A model generated the notes under the pieces. That model made no database searches and was not told where the DNA came from. It saw nothing but the letters and a program-made list of their open reading frames with translations. A DNA stretch of 44,382 bases from SG8-4 sp964598225. GTDB lineage: Bacteria > Planctomycetota > Phycisphaerae > Sedimentisphaerales > Anaerobacaceae. Below are positions 15,784 through 23,713 of this stretch, one piece after another. The DNA is taken from assembly GCA_964598225.1 (NCBI GenBank), contig CAZRBG010000048.1, forward strand, positions 1-44,382. Reading direction: 5' to 3'. A program made the position numbers and the translations under genes. The stretch's first letter is position 1, and the number at the start of each line of letters is the position of its first letter.

Positions 15784-18582
15784 CTACGGTTGCTGCGGAT
15801 GCACAACTTCCGTTATTTCGGCCTCGGTCAGAACGCGGTTGTAGATGCGGAGTTCGTCAATCGACCCGGCAAGATATTTCTGGTAACCGGCCGGGTCCCA
15901 GACATAGGCCCCGATTCGTACGGGCTGCTCGTTTGCGTGCAAGGTCCCGGTCACTACGTCCTCAGAGACCTGCAATGCGCCATCCACGTATATCTGCTCC
16001 GGGCCGGCGCTGTCGTAGACGAACGCCAGATGGTAAAACACTCCCGCCTCCAACGTTGCCCCACTTTGGACGGTGAGCTTGGACTGATTCACATCGCCTG
16101 TCTCGGCCCATTTGACACCGTCCATGAGCTGCATGCGCGGCTCGCCATCCTGTATCCAGCAATTCCAGCCGCGGGAACTATGGGGCATCTGCTCCTTGGT
16201 GATGATCGCTCGACGGTCGTCGGCGGCATCCAGCCGCACGAAAGCCGTGATCGTAAACGCATCGGTCAGGTTGAGGGCCGGATCATGAGGAACCTCCACG
16301 TACTGATCGCTGCCGTTAAGGGCCAGTACACCGGCCGATATGCTCGCGCCGTTAATGGCTGTGCCGTCGTGTCCGTTGCCGGAGCTGTCAGCGGCCGTAT
16401 CGCCGGCGTCATCATCAAACATCCACCGGGCCACAAGGCCTGGATCCATCGGAGCCGCCGGCGAACGGTAGAGCGCGATGTCGTCGAAAAGCATCTTGCC
16501 GGAACCGCCGGCCTGAACGTCGTTCTTGTCGCCGAAACCGATACCTATCGAATCGACATTGGTGAGGTCCAAGCCCTGATCGGCGAATTTCTGTAAGTCG
16601 ATAGTCCATCGGGTCCACTCGTCTATCTGCGCAGCAGCGGGATCATCATGATAAACGGCAGCAGTTTCGTTTAGAATCACATACATCGGCTCGGCGGCAT
16701 TGGATGCGTTGCCCTTGAGCCACAGCGATAGAACGCCGACACCTTCTTCGGTCCAGTCACGAGGATAGTCCAGAGTCATGTTTGCCTCGGAGTACCTGCC
16801 GTCGTTGTCATAAGAATAAGGCATTGAAGTGCCGCCGCTGTGAACATCGTTATGTTCCGTTAGGGGAAGGTCGGCGTAGCCAACCACTGAACCATTTGTC
16901 GGGATTTCAAAGCCGTCGATCCATGTCATATATATTCTCTTGCTGTCAGGATCATCTTCGGCCAGCTCGTTGTACGATTCGAAATCGTCAACGGTTATGA
17001 AGTCGGCCGTCTCGAAGCTCCACACATTGCCCTTGTTAGTATTTGCACCAATCCCGTCAACGCGCCAATAGTAGACCGAATGCCATCCAAGTTTGCCGGG
17101 ATCATAGCTCTCGGAGCCGAGAGGTTTGTTGCCCTTGTACTCGATAGAAGCCGTTGTGGCGCTGCGCACCGCATCCTTGTCTGTGCCGAAATATACGTCG
17201 CTCGAAGTCGCACTTTCCCCGGGTGTCCAGCTAAGGACGGCGTTCATTTGCACGCCGGTTGCGCCGTTGGCCGGATTCGGGTTGCCCACTGCTCCCGGAG
17301 TCGAGAATGCCCAGACTTCGCCTTTATATGTATCTGTGCTGTCGAACTCATCGACGCGCCAATAGTAGACCTTCTCTCGTTCGAGCGAGTCCGGCTTGAA
17401 AGTCGCTTGTCCTCGCATCGTGCCGTCCGTGGCGTTATTCACTTCGTCGTAGTTGTCACCGAAGTACACAGTGTGCAGCTTGGCGCCGTGGCCGGGCGTC
17501 CAGCTAAGCTCGACGTCCAGATCCACGAATTCGGCGCCGTCGGCGGGGCTGGGATTGTAGGCGGTTCTTGGCGGAATGGTGAAACTCCACACATCGCCTC
17601 GGTACACGGTTCCGTCGGCCTGTATCTCGTCGATCCGCCAGTAGTAGGTCGTGCCGGGAACGAGACCTTCCGGATAAGGATACCCGGGGAAGCCGACCAG
17701 GTAGCTTGTGTCGATCTGATTGCCCCGAGCAGCGCCGCCCGTACCTTTAGTCACATCGTCATAGTTGTCGCCGAAGTAGACATCGTGTGACACTGCCGCT
17801 TGATCCGGCGACCAGCTAAGGTTGGCCCACGTGTCCGTATAGTATGCGCCGTCAGCCGGGTCTGGATTGTAGGCCGAGGGGGAGGTATCCTCCAACATCA
17901 GCTCAGATGATTCGATCCAATCAACCTGCCATCCGTTGGAAGCGCCTTCCTGGAAAGCGGACACCGCGATGGTTCGGCCCGGTTCCAGATCTAAATCTTC
18001 CAGCGGGATGACTGCGTGCATCGTATCACCGGCAATCGTGTATTCGTAGTCCTGAAACAGTTCCACCTCGTCTCCGGTCGATGGATCAAGGGTGTACGCG
18101 TACACGCCGTTGGTGGCGCCGTCGCGCCAGCCGAATTGAACGATCAAATCAACGCCAATGGGGGTTTCCAGGTTCGTTGCGTTGCCCTCGTACTCGTCGT
18201 TGAGGTAGCCGGTGGCCGGGTTGTTGTCCGTATCGAGGAGCCAATGGTAGTAGTATCGATTGGTCATACCGGCCGGCGTATCCTCCGCTGCGGGCGCGAA
18301 AACACCGTACACCGTCATCGTCAGATTCAGGCTGCCGTTGTCCATCCATGCCTCAATACGCTTGATGTCGCCGCTCGAATCGGCCATGTCGGACGGATCG
18401 TCCACGCCGGCGACCTGCCCGACGGCAATGCCACCGTACCCGGTCATCGTCCATACGACGGCAAACGCCACCAGCCACAGGACGCGGGATGTTGGGAGGA
18501 CTGAAGGGGGCCTCTCCGGGCGGCGCGTCACTGATCGGGAATCTGATACATGAGATGCTGGCACAGACAATTTCTTACACAT
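15784..18582 (-). CDS. Large secreted protein with FN3-like repeats and C-terminal LamG domain
   Basis: A 932-residue protein. The signal peptide has a long basic n-region (about 33 residues) before the hydrophobic VLWLVAFAVVWTMTGYGGIAVG. Residues about 60-235 form a beta-rich domain with NRYYYHWLLDTDNNPATG, resembling carbohydrate-associated domains. Three repeats of about 100 residues follow, each opening with a YNPDPADGA / YNPSPADGA / GNPNPANGA signature and containing VYFGDNYDxV and YYWRVDE; they are FN3-like. A DFESYN-type domain is next. Residues about 715-925 are a LamG/concanavalin-type domain (VARWMFDDDAGDTAADSSGNG, YVEVPHDPALNL, DELRIYNRVLTEAEI). AAGGAG lies 7 nt upstream. Probably a surface or extracellular polysaccharide-binding protein; no catalytic motif and no PEP-CTERM sorting tail are visible. 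Confidence 0.82.
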   Translation of the reverse strand: MCKKLSVPASHVSDSRSVTRRPERPPSVLPTSRVLWLVAFAVVWTMTGYGGIAVGQVAGVDDPSDMADSSGDIKRIEAWMDNGSLNLTMTVYGVFAPAAEDTPAGMTNRYYYHWLLDTDNNPATGYLNDEYEGNATNLETPIGVDLIVQFGWRDGATNGVYAYTLDPSTGDEVELFQDYEYTIAGDTMHAVIPLEDLDLEPGRTIAVSAFQEGASNGWQVDWIESSELMLEDTSPSAYNPDPADGAYYTDTWANLSWSPDQAAVSHDVYFGDNYDDVTKGTGGAARGNQIDTSYLVGFPGYPYPEGLVPGTTYYWRIDEIQADGTVYRGDVWSFTIPPRTAYNPSPADGAEFVDLDVELSWTPGHGAKLHTVYFGDNYDEVNNATDGTMRGQATFKPDSLEREKVYYWRVDEFDSTDTYKGEVWAFSTPGAVGNPNPANGATGVQMNAVLSWTPGESATSSDVYFGTDKDAVRSATTASIEYKGNKPLGSESYDPGKLGWHSVYYWRVDGIGANTNKGNVWSFETADFITVDDFESYNELAEDDPDSKRIYMTWIDGFEIPTNGSVVGYADLPLTEHNDVHSGGTSMPYSYDNDGRYSEANMTLDYPRDWTEEGVGVLSLWLKGNASNAAEPMYVILNETAAVYHDDPAAAQIDEWTRWTIDLQKFADQGLDLTNVDSIGIGFGDKNDVQAGGSGKMLFDDIALYRSPAAPMDPGLVARWMFDDDAGDTAADSSGNGHDGTAINGASISAGVLALNGSDQYVEVPHDPALNLTDAFTITAFVRLDAADDRRAIITKEQMPHSSRGWNCWIQDGEPRMQLMDGVKWAETGDVNQSKLTVQSGATLEAGVFYHLAFVYDSAGPEQIYVDGALQVSEDVVTGTLHANEQPVRIGAYVWDPAGYQKYLAGSIDELRIYNRVLTEAEITEVVHPQQP

Positions 18583-18743
18583 GATAGTTCTCCTTCAAGA
18601 AAGATTAACATATAAGACATCGATAACTGGTCTTGTACATATCGGTTTAGGATGGCTTGTTCTTCACAGCTTTCGACTACCTCCTTCCCTGATAAAACGA
18701 CCGTCAGCAATCAAGGCAAGAATAGTGTCTCAGAAATATACAA

Positions 18744-18842
18744 CTCCGGCTGATCTCGACTGTCCTGGTTCCCCTGTTGTTCTGTGCCTTCCTGAGAAGT
18801 CCCCGTGAGCGGGGGCTATTCCTGCATTCGGGACAGCCGGAG
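18744..18842. other. Possible structured RNA element in a 360-nt gap
   Basis: In the gap 18583-18942, CTCCGGCTG (18744-18752) and CAGCCGGAG (18834-18842) are perfect 9-bp arms about 80 nt apart. Inside, AGTCCCCG-TGAG-CGGGGGCT (18798-18817) forms an 8-bp stem with a tetraloop that contains one G-U pair on the plus strand but a C-A mismatch on the minus strand. That favours a plus-strand transcript, although the position upstream of the LamG gene would suggest a minus-strand leader. I match it to no known riboswitch. The rest of the gap shows nothing I can name. Confidence 0.35.
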
Positions 18843-18942
18843 ATGCACAGATCATCTTGTATGTTTGTACCAAAACGGCTGGTGGTCAGTCAAGAACAAA
18901 CTGATAAGGCGGGCAATTAAATATCTTGCCGGACAGCTTAGT

Positions 18943-19626
18943 CTACATTTCATTACCCGTGGTTTTTAGCATCCTGACAAAACTGTCCGCGGTCAGTTCG
19001 GCCAGACTGTCGACTATGATGTCGGCCTGGGTCAGATCGGCCCGTTTTCTTGTCGTGGTGATGGCGGCTACGGGCATTCCCGCCGCTTTGCCTGCTTCGA
19101 CTCCCTGAACAGCGTCCTCTACGACTACGCACCTGGCCGGGTGCAATCGCAGTTCTTTAGCCGCCATCAGAAAAGTATCCGGCGCCGGTTTGCTGTGCTC
19201 GACCTGTTCTCCAGAGATGCAGACGTCGAAATAATCCCGCAGGCTCGAGCTATCGAGGACGAGGTCCAGGTTTTCTCTCGGCGCCGACGAGCCTACCGCA
19301 AGGCGAAAACCGGATTCTCTCAAGTCGTCGAGCAGGTTTTTCGCGCCGTCGGCCGGCTCCAGACGATCTGCAATAATTTCCCGGTAACGTTGTTCTTTCC
19401 ACGCTGCCAACCGATCGACCTCGTCTCGGGTCAACTCCCGTTCGATCAACGTCGGAATTATCTTGTAATTCTGCATGCCGAACGTGCTGTGAAAGAACTC
19501 ATCCGATATGCTGAAGCCTTCTTGTTCACCCAGATCGATCCACGACTGCTTGTGCGCCCAGCCGGTATCGACCAGCACGCCGTCCAGATCGAAGATAACT
19601 CCCAGACAATCGTTGTTTCTGTTCAT
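18943..19626 (-). CDS. HAD-superfamily hydrolase, beta-phosphoglucomutase-like
   Basis: A 227-residue subfamily-IA HAD protein. Motif I is GVIFDLDGVLVDT (nucleophile and acid/base Asp of DxD), motif II is VGSSAPREN, the motif III Lys is in HSKPAPDTFL, and motif IV is VVVEDAVQGVEAGKAAGM. The helical cap (WAHKQSW, FGMQNYKIIP) and the DGVLVDT signature fit beta-phosphoglucomutase and related sugar-phosphate phosphatases. Cytosolic: no signal. It is the last gene of the long minus-strand run and follows the GH16 remnant by 19 nt, consistent with handling phosphorylated sugars released by the locus (inference). Exact substrate not determinable. Confidence 0.85.
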   Translation of the reverse strand: MNRNNDCLGVIFDLDGVLVDTGWAHKQSWIDLGEQEGFSISDEFFHSTFGMQNYKIIPTLIERELTRDEVDRLAAWKEQRYREIIADRLEPADGAKNLLDDLRESGFRLAVGSSAPRENLDLVLDSSSLRDYFDVCISGEQVEHSKPAPDTFLMAAKELRLHPARCVVVEDAVQGVEAGKAAGMPVAAITTTRKRADLTQADIIVDSLAELTADSFVRMLKTTGNEM

Positions 19627-19645
19627 GCAGCTTATTCCCGGAAGA

Positions 19646-20036
19646 TCAATGCGGCTTTTCCCCGTAGACGCGGACGTAGTCTACGTACAGACGGTCCGGC
19701 AGTTTGGCGTTGGCTATATCTCCGGCCCATTCGCCCACTTCGAGGCTGAGGATCATGTACTCCGGCCGATGGGAGACGCCATTGTCGGTGCGCCATGTTT
19801 CTTTGCCATCGACGTAGAAAACATAATGTTCGGGCGTCCAGCGATACGGTATCCTTGACGTTGACCGCATCCCGGCGGGGGCCGAGCGCACGATATCCCC
19901 ACTTTTTTAGGTTCAGAGTTTTGCCGTCGAACTCATCTTGCCAGACGAGTTTATAGCCCTCTGCCGCCAGGGCATAAGCGTCCGTTGAAAAAGCTGTCAC
20001 GATGAGCAAGAGAGTCGAAATCTGTTTAACTTTCAT
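19646..20036 (-). pseudogene. GH16 (laminarinase/carrageenase-type) remnant with catalytic core deleted
   Basis: The first frame gives a signal peptide and the start of a GH16 domain (YKLVWQDEFDGKTLNLKKWG, GPRRDAVNVKDTVSLD). A second frame then gives the end of a GH16 domain (YRWTPEHYVFYVDGKETWRT, SHRPEYMILSLEVGEWAGDI, LYVDYVRVYGEKPH). Intact GH16 enzymes are about 250-300 residues and carry the ExDxxE catalytic motif between these parts; here it is missing. The 13 bases at 19835-19847 read correctly in both frames (VSLD in one, YRWT in the other), so the deletion probably occurred between short matching sequences. A good upstream signal peptide remains, so a short frame-shifted peptide could still be made. 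Confidence 0.82.
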
Positions 20037-20136
20037 AGAAATTGCTCCCCAGCGGACATTGTTCGGCTTTACATTCCGCCGATATTAGATCACCTGAGTC
20101 AAACTGCAAAAGCTGCGCAGCTCAGTAAGTTTTGTC

Positions 20137-20352
20137 TCAGTCCTCGCCGTGATACTTGAAAGACACTTTGACTTTTGTTCTGTACGCCTTGATCTTGCCG
20201 TCCTCGATGTGCATGTCCTGCTCGACTACCTCGGCTACACGCAAATCACGAATGCTCTTGGAAGCCATTTCTACCGCCGCCTGGGCGGCCTTTTCCCACG
20301 ATTCGCTGCTGCTGCCGACAAGCTCGATTACCTTGTAAACGCTCGTTGCCAT
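20137..20352 (-). CDS. Dodecin family protein lacking the usual flavin-stacking Trp
   Basis: A 71-residue protein starting MATSVYKVIELVGSSSESWE, with AAGGAG 6 nt upstream (an in-frame ATG 27 nt earlier has none). Typical dodecin features: the SxxSWExAA helix and the C-terminal strand pair IEDGKIKAYRTKVKVSFKY. Dodecins form hollow dodecamers that store flavins. In many, a Trp in the DLxWxEV region stacks on the isoalloxazine ring; here the segment is DLRVAEVVEQ, with no Trp. It belongs to a Trp-less branch whose ligand is less sure. It lies 53 nt after the FG-GAP/DUF1080 gene on the same strand. Confidence 0.9.
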   Translation of the reverse strand: MATSVYKVIELVGSSSESWEKAAQAAVEMASKSIRDLRVAEVVEQDMHIEDGKIKAYRTKVKVSFKYHGED

Positions 20353-20405
20353 CTTGAACTCCTTTCCCTTTATTTGCATTTCGATTTATGACGACTGACG
20401 CCGGA

Positions 20406-22319
20406 TTATGAATCCCAGTCGGTGTCCGGCTCTTCCAGGTCGAGTTCCATGATCCATGCATTACGATATAAAACCTTGTGGCCCTCACATTGCAGCTTGA
20501 GGCCTCCGGGTACGTCGGTGATTCCTCTGCCGCCCTGGTTACCGCCGTCAATGCCGGAGTTCTTGCCGCCCCAGACCTTTTGAATTTTCTGGTTCGTATG
20601 TGCCCGGACTCCGTTGAAGAACATGGTCACCATTGCTTTCTCCGTGAGCTTTCCGTCCTTGAACCGGGCGGCACGAAATTTAATGTCGTAGGCGTTCCAT
20701 TTTACCGTGCCGTTATAGGCATGATAGGGGCCTTTCGCTTCGTTAATCACCGCGGCCATGCCATGCTTTCCGCTGTCACCGTCGAGGACCTGTATTTCAT
20801 AGCGATTCTGCAGATAGACTCCGCTGTTGCCCCCTTTGTGGGGAACCAGGAATTCTATGTGCAGCCGGAAATCGCGGTACTTCTTCTTCGTCACGATGTC
20901 CGCGGCGCCGTACTTTCCACCGTCAGCAGCCGGATCGGTGCTTGCGACGACTGTGCCCGGATCCACCGGATCGTCGACGATTTCCCACTTGATAGGCAGC
21001 GAAGAAGCGAACCGCGGACCTTCCCAGTATGTCCATTTTTCATCCAGCATTTCACGACTTCCATCGATCAGAACCTCCGCTTCCGGCGGCGGCGCAGCTC
21101 CAACGCCGATCTCTCCGGCGGTTTGGGAAAGAGTATTGCGCCAAAGCTGTAAAGGCGGTCTGTCCCAGCTTCGTGCCGTAACGATGTCCATATCGCCGTC
21201 ATTGTCGATGTCTCCCGTTTTGGACTTATAAGCACTTGCACTTGCCACCCGCTGTTTGCGCCACGCACTTCCTTCGCCCTCGTTGTAAAACACGTATATG
21301 CCGGGATCGCTCGTTCTGATCAGAGTAGCCGCTACTATGTCTATGTCGCCGTCGAGGTCGATGTCGCCGCCGCGAAGGGTATGGCAATAATCGACCACGC
21401 CGACCTCGTGTTTTTTCCAGGCGCCAGGCCCGCCTTTGGGGTTATCCGATTCGTACCACGCGATTGGAAAGCCTGTCTTTTCCGAATGGGACAGAATCAC
21501 ATCGTGTTTGCCGTCATTGTTCAGATCTTTGATGTCGGCCATGACACTGTGATCCTGCCAGCCGCCGGTTACGTCCTTGTACCAGGTCGGGTCGATGTTG
21601 TGCCGTTTCCAATTGCCGGTACGCGGATGCTCGGGATTCTCCAGCCAGAAACCGTTCATTACGGCGTCATGGTCGCCATCGCCGTCAACATCGCCGACGA
21701 TCATACCCTCGCGCTCGGCATTGTCGGCTTTCACTTCGACCCAGGAATCGGGAGATTCCTGGAAGTACACGGCGAATTTGTGTTTAGTGCGTACGACGAC
21801 GTCGGGTTTGCCGTCATGATCCATATCGTGAACCTCGACGTCCTTGACTTCGCTGGCTCTTTCGACGGTGGCGACCTTGTGCTCAGTCCATCCGGAAGTC
21901 GCTTTGCCTCCGGGATTTTCGTACCAGAACACGCTTGCTTCGTTATCGCTGCCTTTTGCCGTGACGACGTCGTTGTCGCCGTCCAGATCGAGATCGACGG
22001 CGAGCACTCCGTCACCGAAGATGTGGCCGGAATCTACAATGCTGTATCGTTTCCAGTTGGGGTACTTGTACCAGCCTATCTTGCCGTCGTTCTGCTTGCC
22101 CCGCCCGCTCGACCAGGTATGAACGACGATGTCGTTGAATCCGTCGCCGTCGATATCTCCGATCGCGGTCCTGCCGCCGATGTTCTTGTCGATTACCACT
22201 CGCTCGAACTCCACGGCCGCTGATACGCCGCGGATCGAGAATATCAGGGCGATTACAATTATCCCTGATGAAACGATGCTGCGATGTGATTTTGCTTTTG
22301 AGTTCATCATATTCTCCAT
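20406..22319 (-). CDS. Secreted FG-GAP/VCBS beta-propeller fused to a DUF1080 hydrolase domain
   Basis: A 637-residue protein. The signal segment (SIVSSGIIVIALIFSIRGVSA) is followed by at least seven calcium-binding DxDxDGxxD-type loops of FG-GAP repeats (GDIDGDGFNDIV, VDLDLDGDNDVV, HDMDHDGKPDVV, GDVDGDGDHDAV, KDLNNDGKHDVI, GDIDLDGDIDIV, GDIDNDGDMDIV), forming a propeller over residues about 40-410. The remaining 225 residues are DUF1080: FRLHIEFLVPHKGGNSGVYL, RYEIQVLDGDSG, YNGTVKWNAYDIKFRAARF, VTMFFNGVRAH, GGLKLQCEGHKVLYRNAWI. The start at 22319 has AAGGAG 7 nt upstream. The Gfo/Idh/MocA gene directly upstream ends 14 nt away, so the pair may be translationally linked. Predicted: extracytoplasmic 3-keto-glycoside cleavage with the propeller as a binding platform (inference). 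Confidence 0.87.
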   Translation of the reverse strand: MENMMNSKAKSHRSIVSSGIIVIALIFSIRGVSAAVEFERVVIDKNIGGRTAIGDIDGDGFNDIVVHTWSSGRGKQNDGKIGWYKYPNWKRYSIVDSGHIFGDGVLAVDLDLDGDNDVVTAKGSDNEASVFWYENPGGKATSGWTEHKVATVERASEVKDVEVHDMDHDGKPDVVVRTKHKFAVYFQESPDSWVEVKADNAEREGMIVGDVDGDGDHDAVMNGFWLENPEHPRTGNWKRHNIDPTWYKDVTGGWQDHSVMADIKDLNNDGKHDVILSHSEKTGFPIAWYESDNPKGGPGAWKKHEVGVVDYCHTLRGGDIDLDGDIDIVAATLIRTSDPGIYVFYNEGEGSAWRKQRVASASAYKSKTGDIDNDGDMDIVTARSWDRPPLQLWRNTLSQTAGEIGVGAAPPPEAEVLIDGSREMLDEKWTYWEGPRFASSLPIKWEIVDDPVDPGTVVASTDPAADGGKYGAADIVTKKKYRDFRLHIEFLVPHKGGNSGVYLQNRYEIQVLDGDSGKHGMAAVINEAKGPYHAYNGTVKWNAYDIKFRAARFKDGKLTEKAMVTMFFNGVRAHTNQKIQKVWGGKNSGIDGGNQGGRGITDVPGGLKLQCEGHKVLYRNAWIMELDLEEPDTDWDS

Positions 22320-22333
22320 TGCGTTTCTCCTTA

Positions 22334-23659
22334 TTATCCAGATCGAATCTCTCGTTTGTCCGGATTGTAAACCATCCGGTGTCCGCTGCCGAATGACTGC
22401 CTTGCCATGATGCAGGCGACGGCGTGCTGATAGCCTGCCTCGATCGGCGCGTGGCACTGCTGTCGGCTGCGAAGGCACTGGAGCCAGTCGAGCCAGTGGT
22501 CGGGTCTGTCGATAGTCTCGATTGCGTTGCGCCCGCGTATCGCGCCTTTGTTTCTTCTGCCGCCTTCGGCCGACAGAAAATGCGTAGGCGCGTGCGGCCC
22601 GCCCAGGTCGATCATGCCGACGTCGCCGAATATCTTGAAGCTCTTGCCGGCGGAATTGCCGAAGTTGGTCGCATAGCTGACCATGAATCCTTCGGGGTAT
22701 ATCCACTGCGTCTGAACGTGGTCGGGGCAGGTGAAATTGTGTTCGTCCTTCCAGGTGAACGTGCCGCCGAGGCAGACGCAGCTTGAAGGGAACCGGGCGC
22801 CGGTGATGTAGTGGACCAGGTCAATATAATGACTGCCCCACTGTGACACCGGCCCGTCGGAAAATTCCAGGAATCCGTACCAGGCGGAGAACTTGACCGG
22901 ATCGAACGGCCGGTCGGGATGGTCCATGAGAAACTCCTGCCAGTCGACCTCGCTTTCGTCGACGCTCTTGACGCGCTTGAGCCAGTACGGCGCCGAGGCG
23001 TGGCGATGCTGCTCGATCCTCGATACCGTGCCCAGGATGCCGCTGCGGCAGACTTCGCGCGTCCCGCTATTCGTCGGATAGCTCCGCTGCTGTGTGCCGA
23101 TCTGGATCACGATGTGGTTGCGTTTGACGGCGTCGCAGGCGGCCTTGAGCTTCCCAAGCTCCATCCCCAGCGGCTTCTCGCAGTATACGTCCTTCTTGGT
23201 CTCCGCCGCAACTCGAAGGTGCGTTGTGTGCTGATGGTCGCACGAAGCTATCATTACGGCGTCAACATCGTCGAGCTGCAACAGATCGCGGTACGAGACG
23301 AATTGACGAGCCTCGCGACCGTAGTGCTTTTTGGCCTTGGCGGCTGCTTGCTGCCGGCGCACGGTCCACGGGTCGCAAACGGCCGTGACCTCCACATTCT
23401 GACTCTTCGAGTATTTCTTCATGTACGCCATGTGCGTGCCCTGCCCGCGCCCGCCGCAGCCGATAATGCCGATTGAGATTCGGTCGTTGGCGCCGGATAT
23501 GCGGGCGTAGCTCGCTGCCGAGAGACCGACGGTTGCCCCGGCAATGCTTCCCAGGAATCGCCGGCGAGACAGATTACGTTTCGTCGAGTCGGAATCTACT
23601 GATGCGGTGGCTTCATGTTGACTTGAAAGAGCTTCTTTACCTAATGACTGAGAATACAT
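22334..23659 (-). CDS. Tat-exported Gfo/Idh/MocA-family oxidoreductase (3)
   Basis: A 441-residue protein. An unusually long n-region (about 30 residues) precedes the Tat motif SRRRFLG at residues 31-37, then GSIAGATVGLSAASYA. Rossmann start ISIGIIGCGGRGQGTHMAYM, then ASCDHQHTTHLRVAAETKKD, YCEKPLGMELG (EKP motif), GTQQRSYP and SQWGSHYIDLVHYITG. It is distant from the two copies at 9.0-11.7 kb: EKPLG instead of EKPVA, HYID instead of HNID, so it is not a recent duplicate. AAGGTG lies just upstream of the ATG at 23659. It is 14 nt from the FG-GAP/DUF1080 gene, giving an oxidoreductase/hydrolase pair like the 3-keto-disaccharide pathway. Confidence 0.9.
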   Translation of the reverse strand: MYSQSLGKEALSSQHEATASVDSDSTKRNLSRRRFLGSIAGATVGLSAASYARISGANDRISIGIIGCGGRGQGTHMAYMKKYSKSQNVEVTAVCDPWTVRRQQAAAKAKKHYGREARQFVSYRDLLQLDDVDAVMIASCDHQHTTHLRVAAETKKDVYCEKPLGMELGKLKAACDAVKRNHIVIQIGTQQRSYPTNSGTREVCRSGILGTVSRIEQHRHASAPYWLKRVKSVDESEVDWQEFLMDHPDRPFDPVKFSAWYGFLEFSDGPVSQWGSHYIDLVHYITGARFPSSCVCLGGTFTWKDEHNFTCPDHVQTQWIYPEGFMVSYATNFGNSAGKSFKIFGDVGMIDLGGPHAPTHFLSAEGGRRNKGAIRGRNAIETIDRPDHWLDWLQCLRSRQQCHAPIEAGYQHAVACIMARQSFGSGHRMVYNPDKREIRSG

Positions 23660-23682
23660 TCTATCACCTTTTCGATTGTATC

Positions 23683-23704
23683 GGTGGGGCAAGCCCCACC
23701 CTAC
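23683..23704. repeat. Palindromic repeat GGTGGGGC-AA-GCCCCACC-CTAC
   Basis: 8-bp perfect arms with a 2-nt loop. It occupies most of the 54-nt spacer between the heparinase-like gene and the Gfo/Idh/MocA gene, inside the presumed operon. Other copies: 40384-40405, 40449-40470 and 40505-40526, plus a variant at 7268. Confidence 0.8.
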
Positions 23705-23713
23705 AGGATGTTG

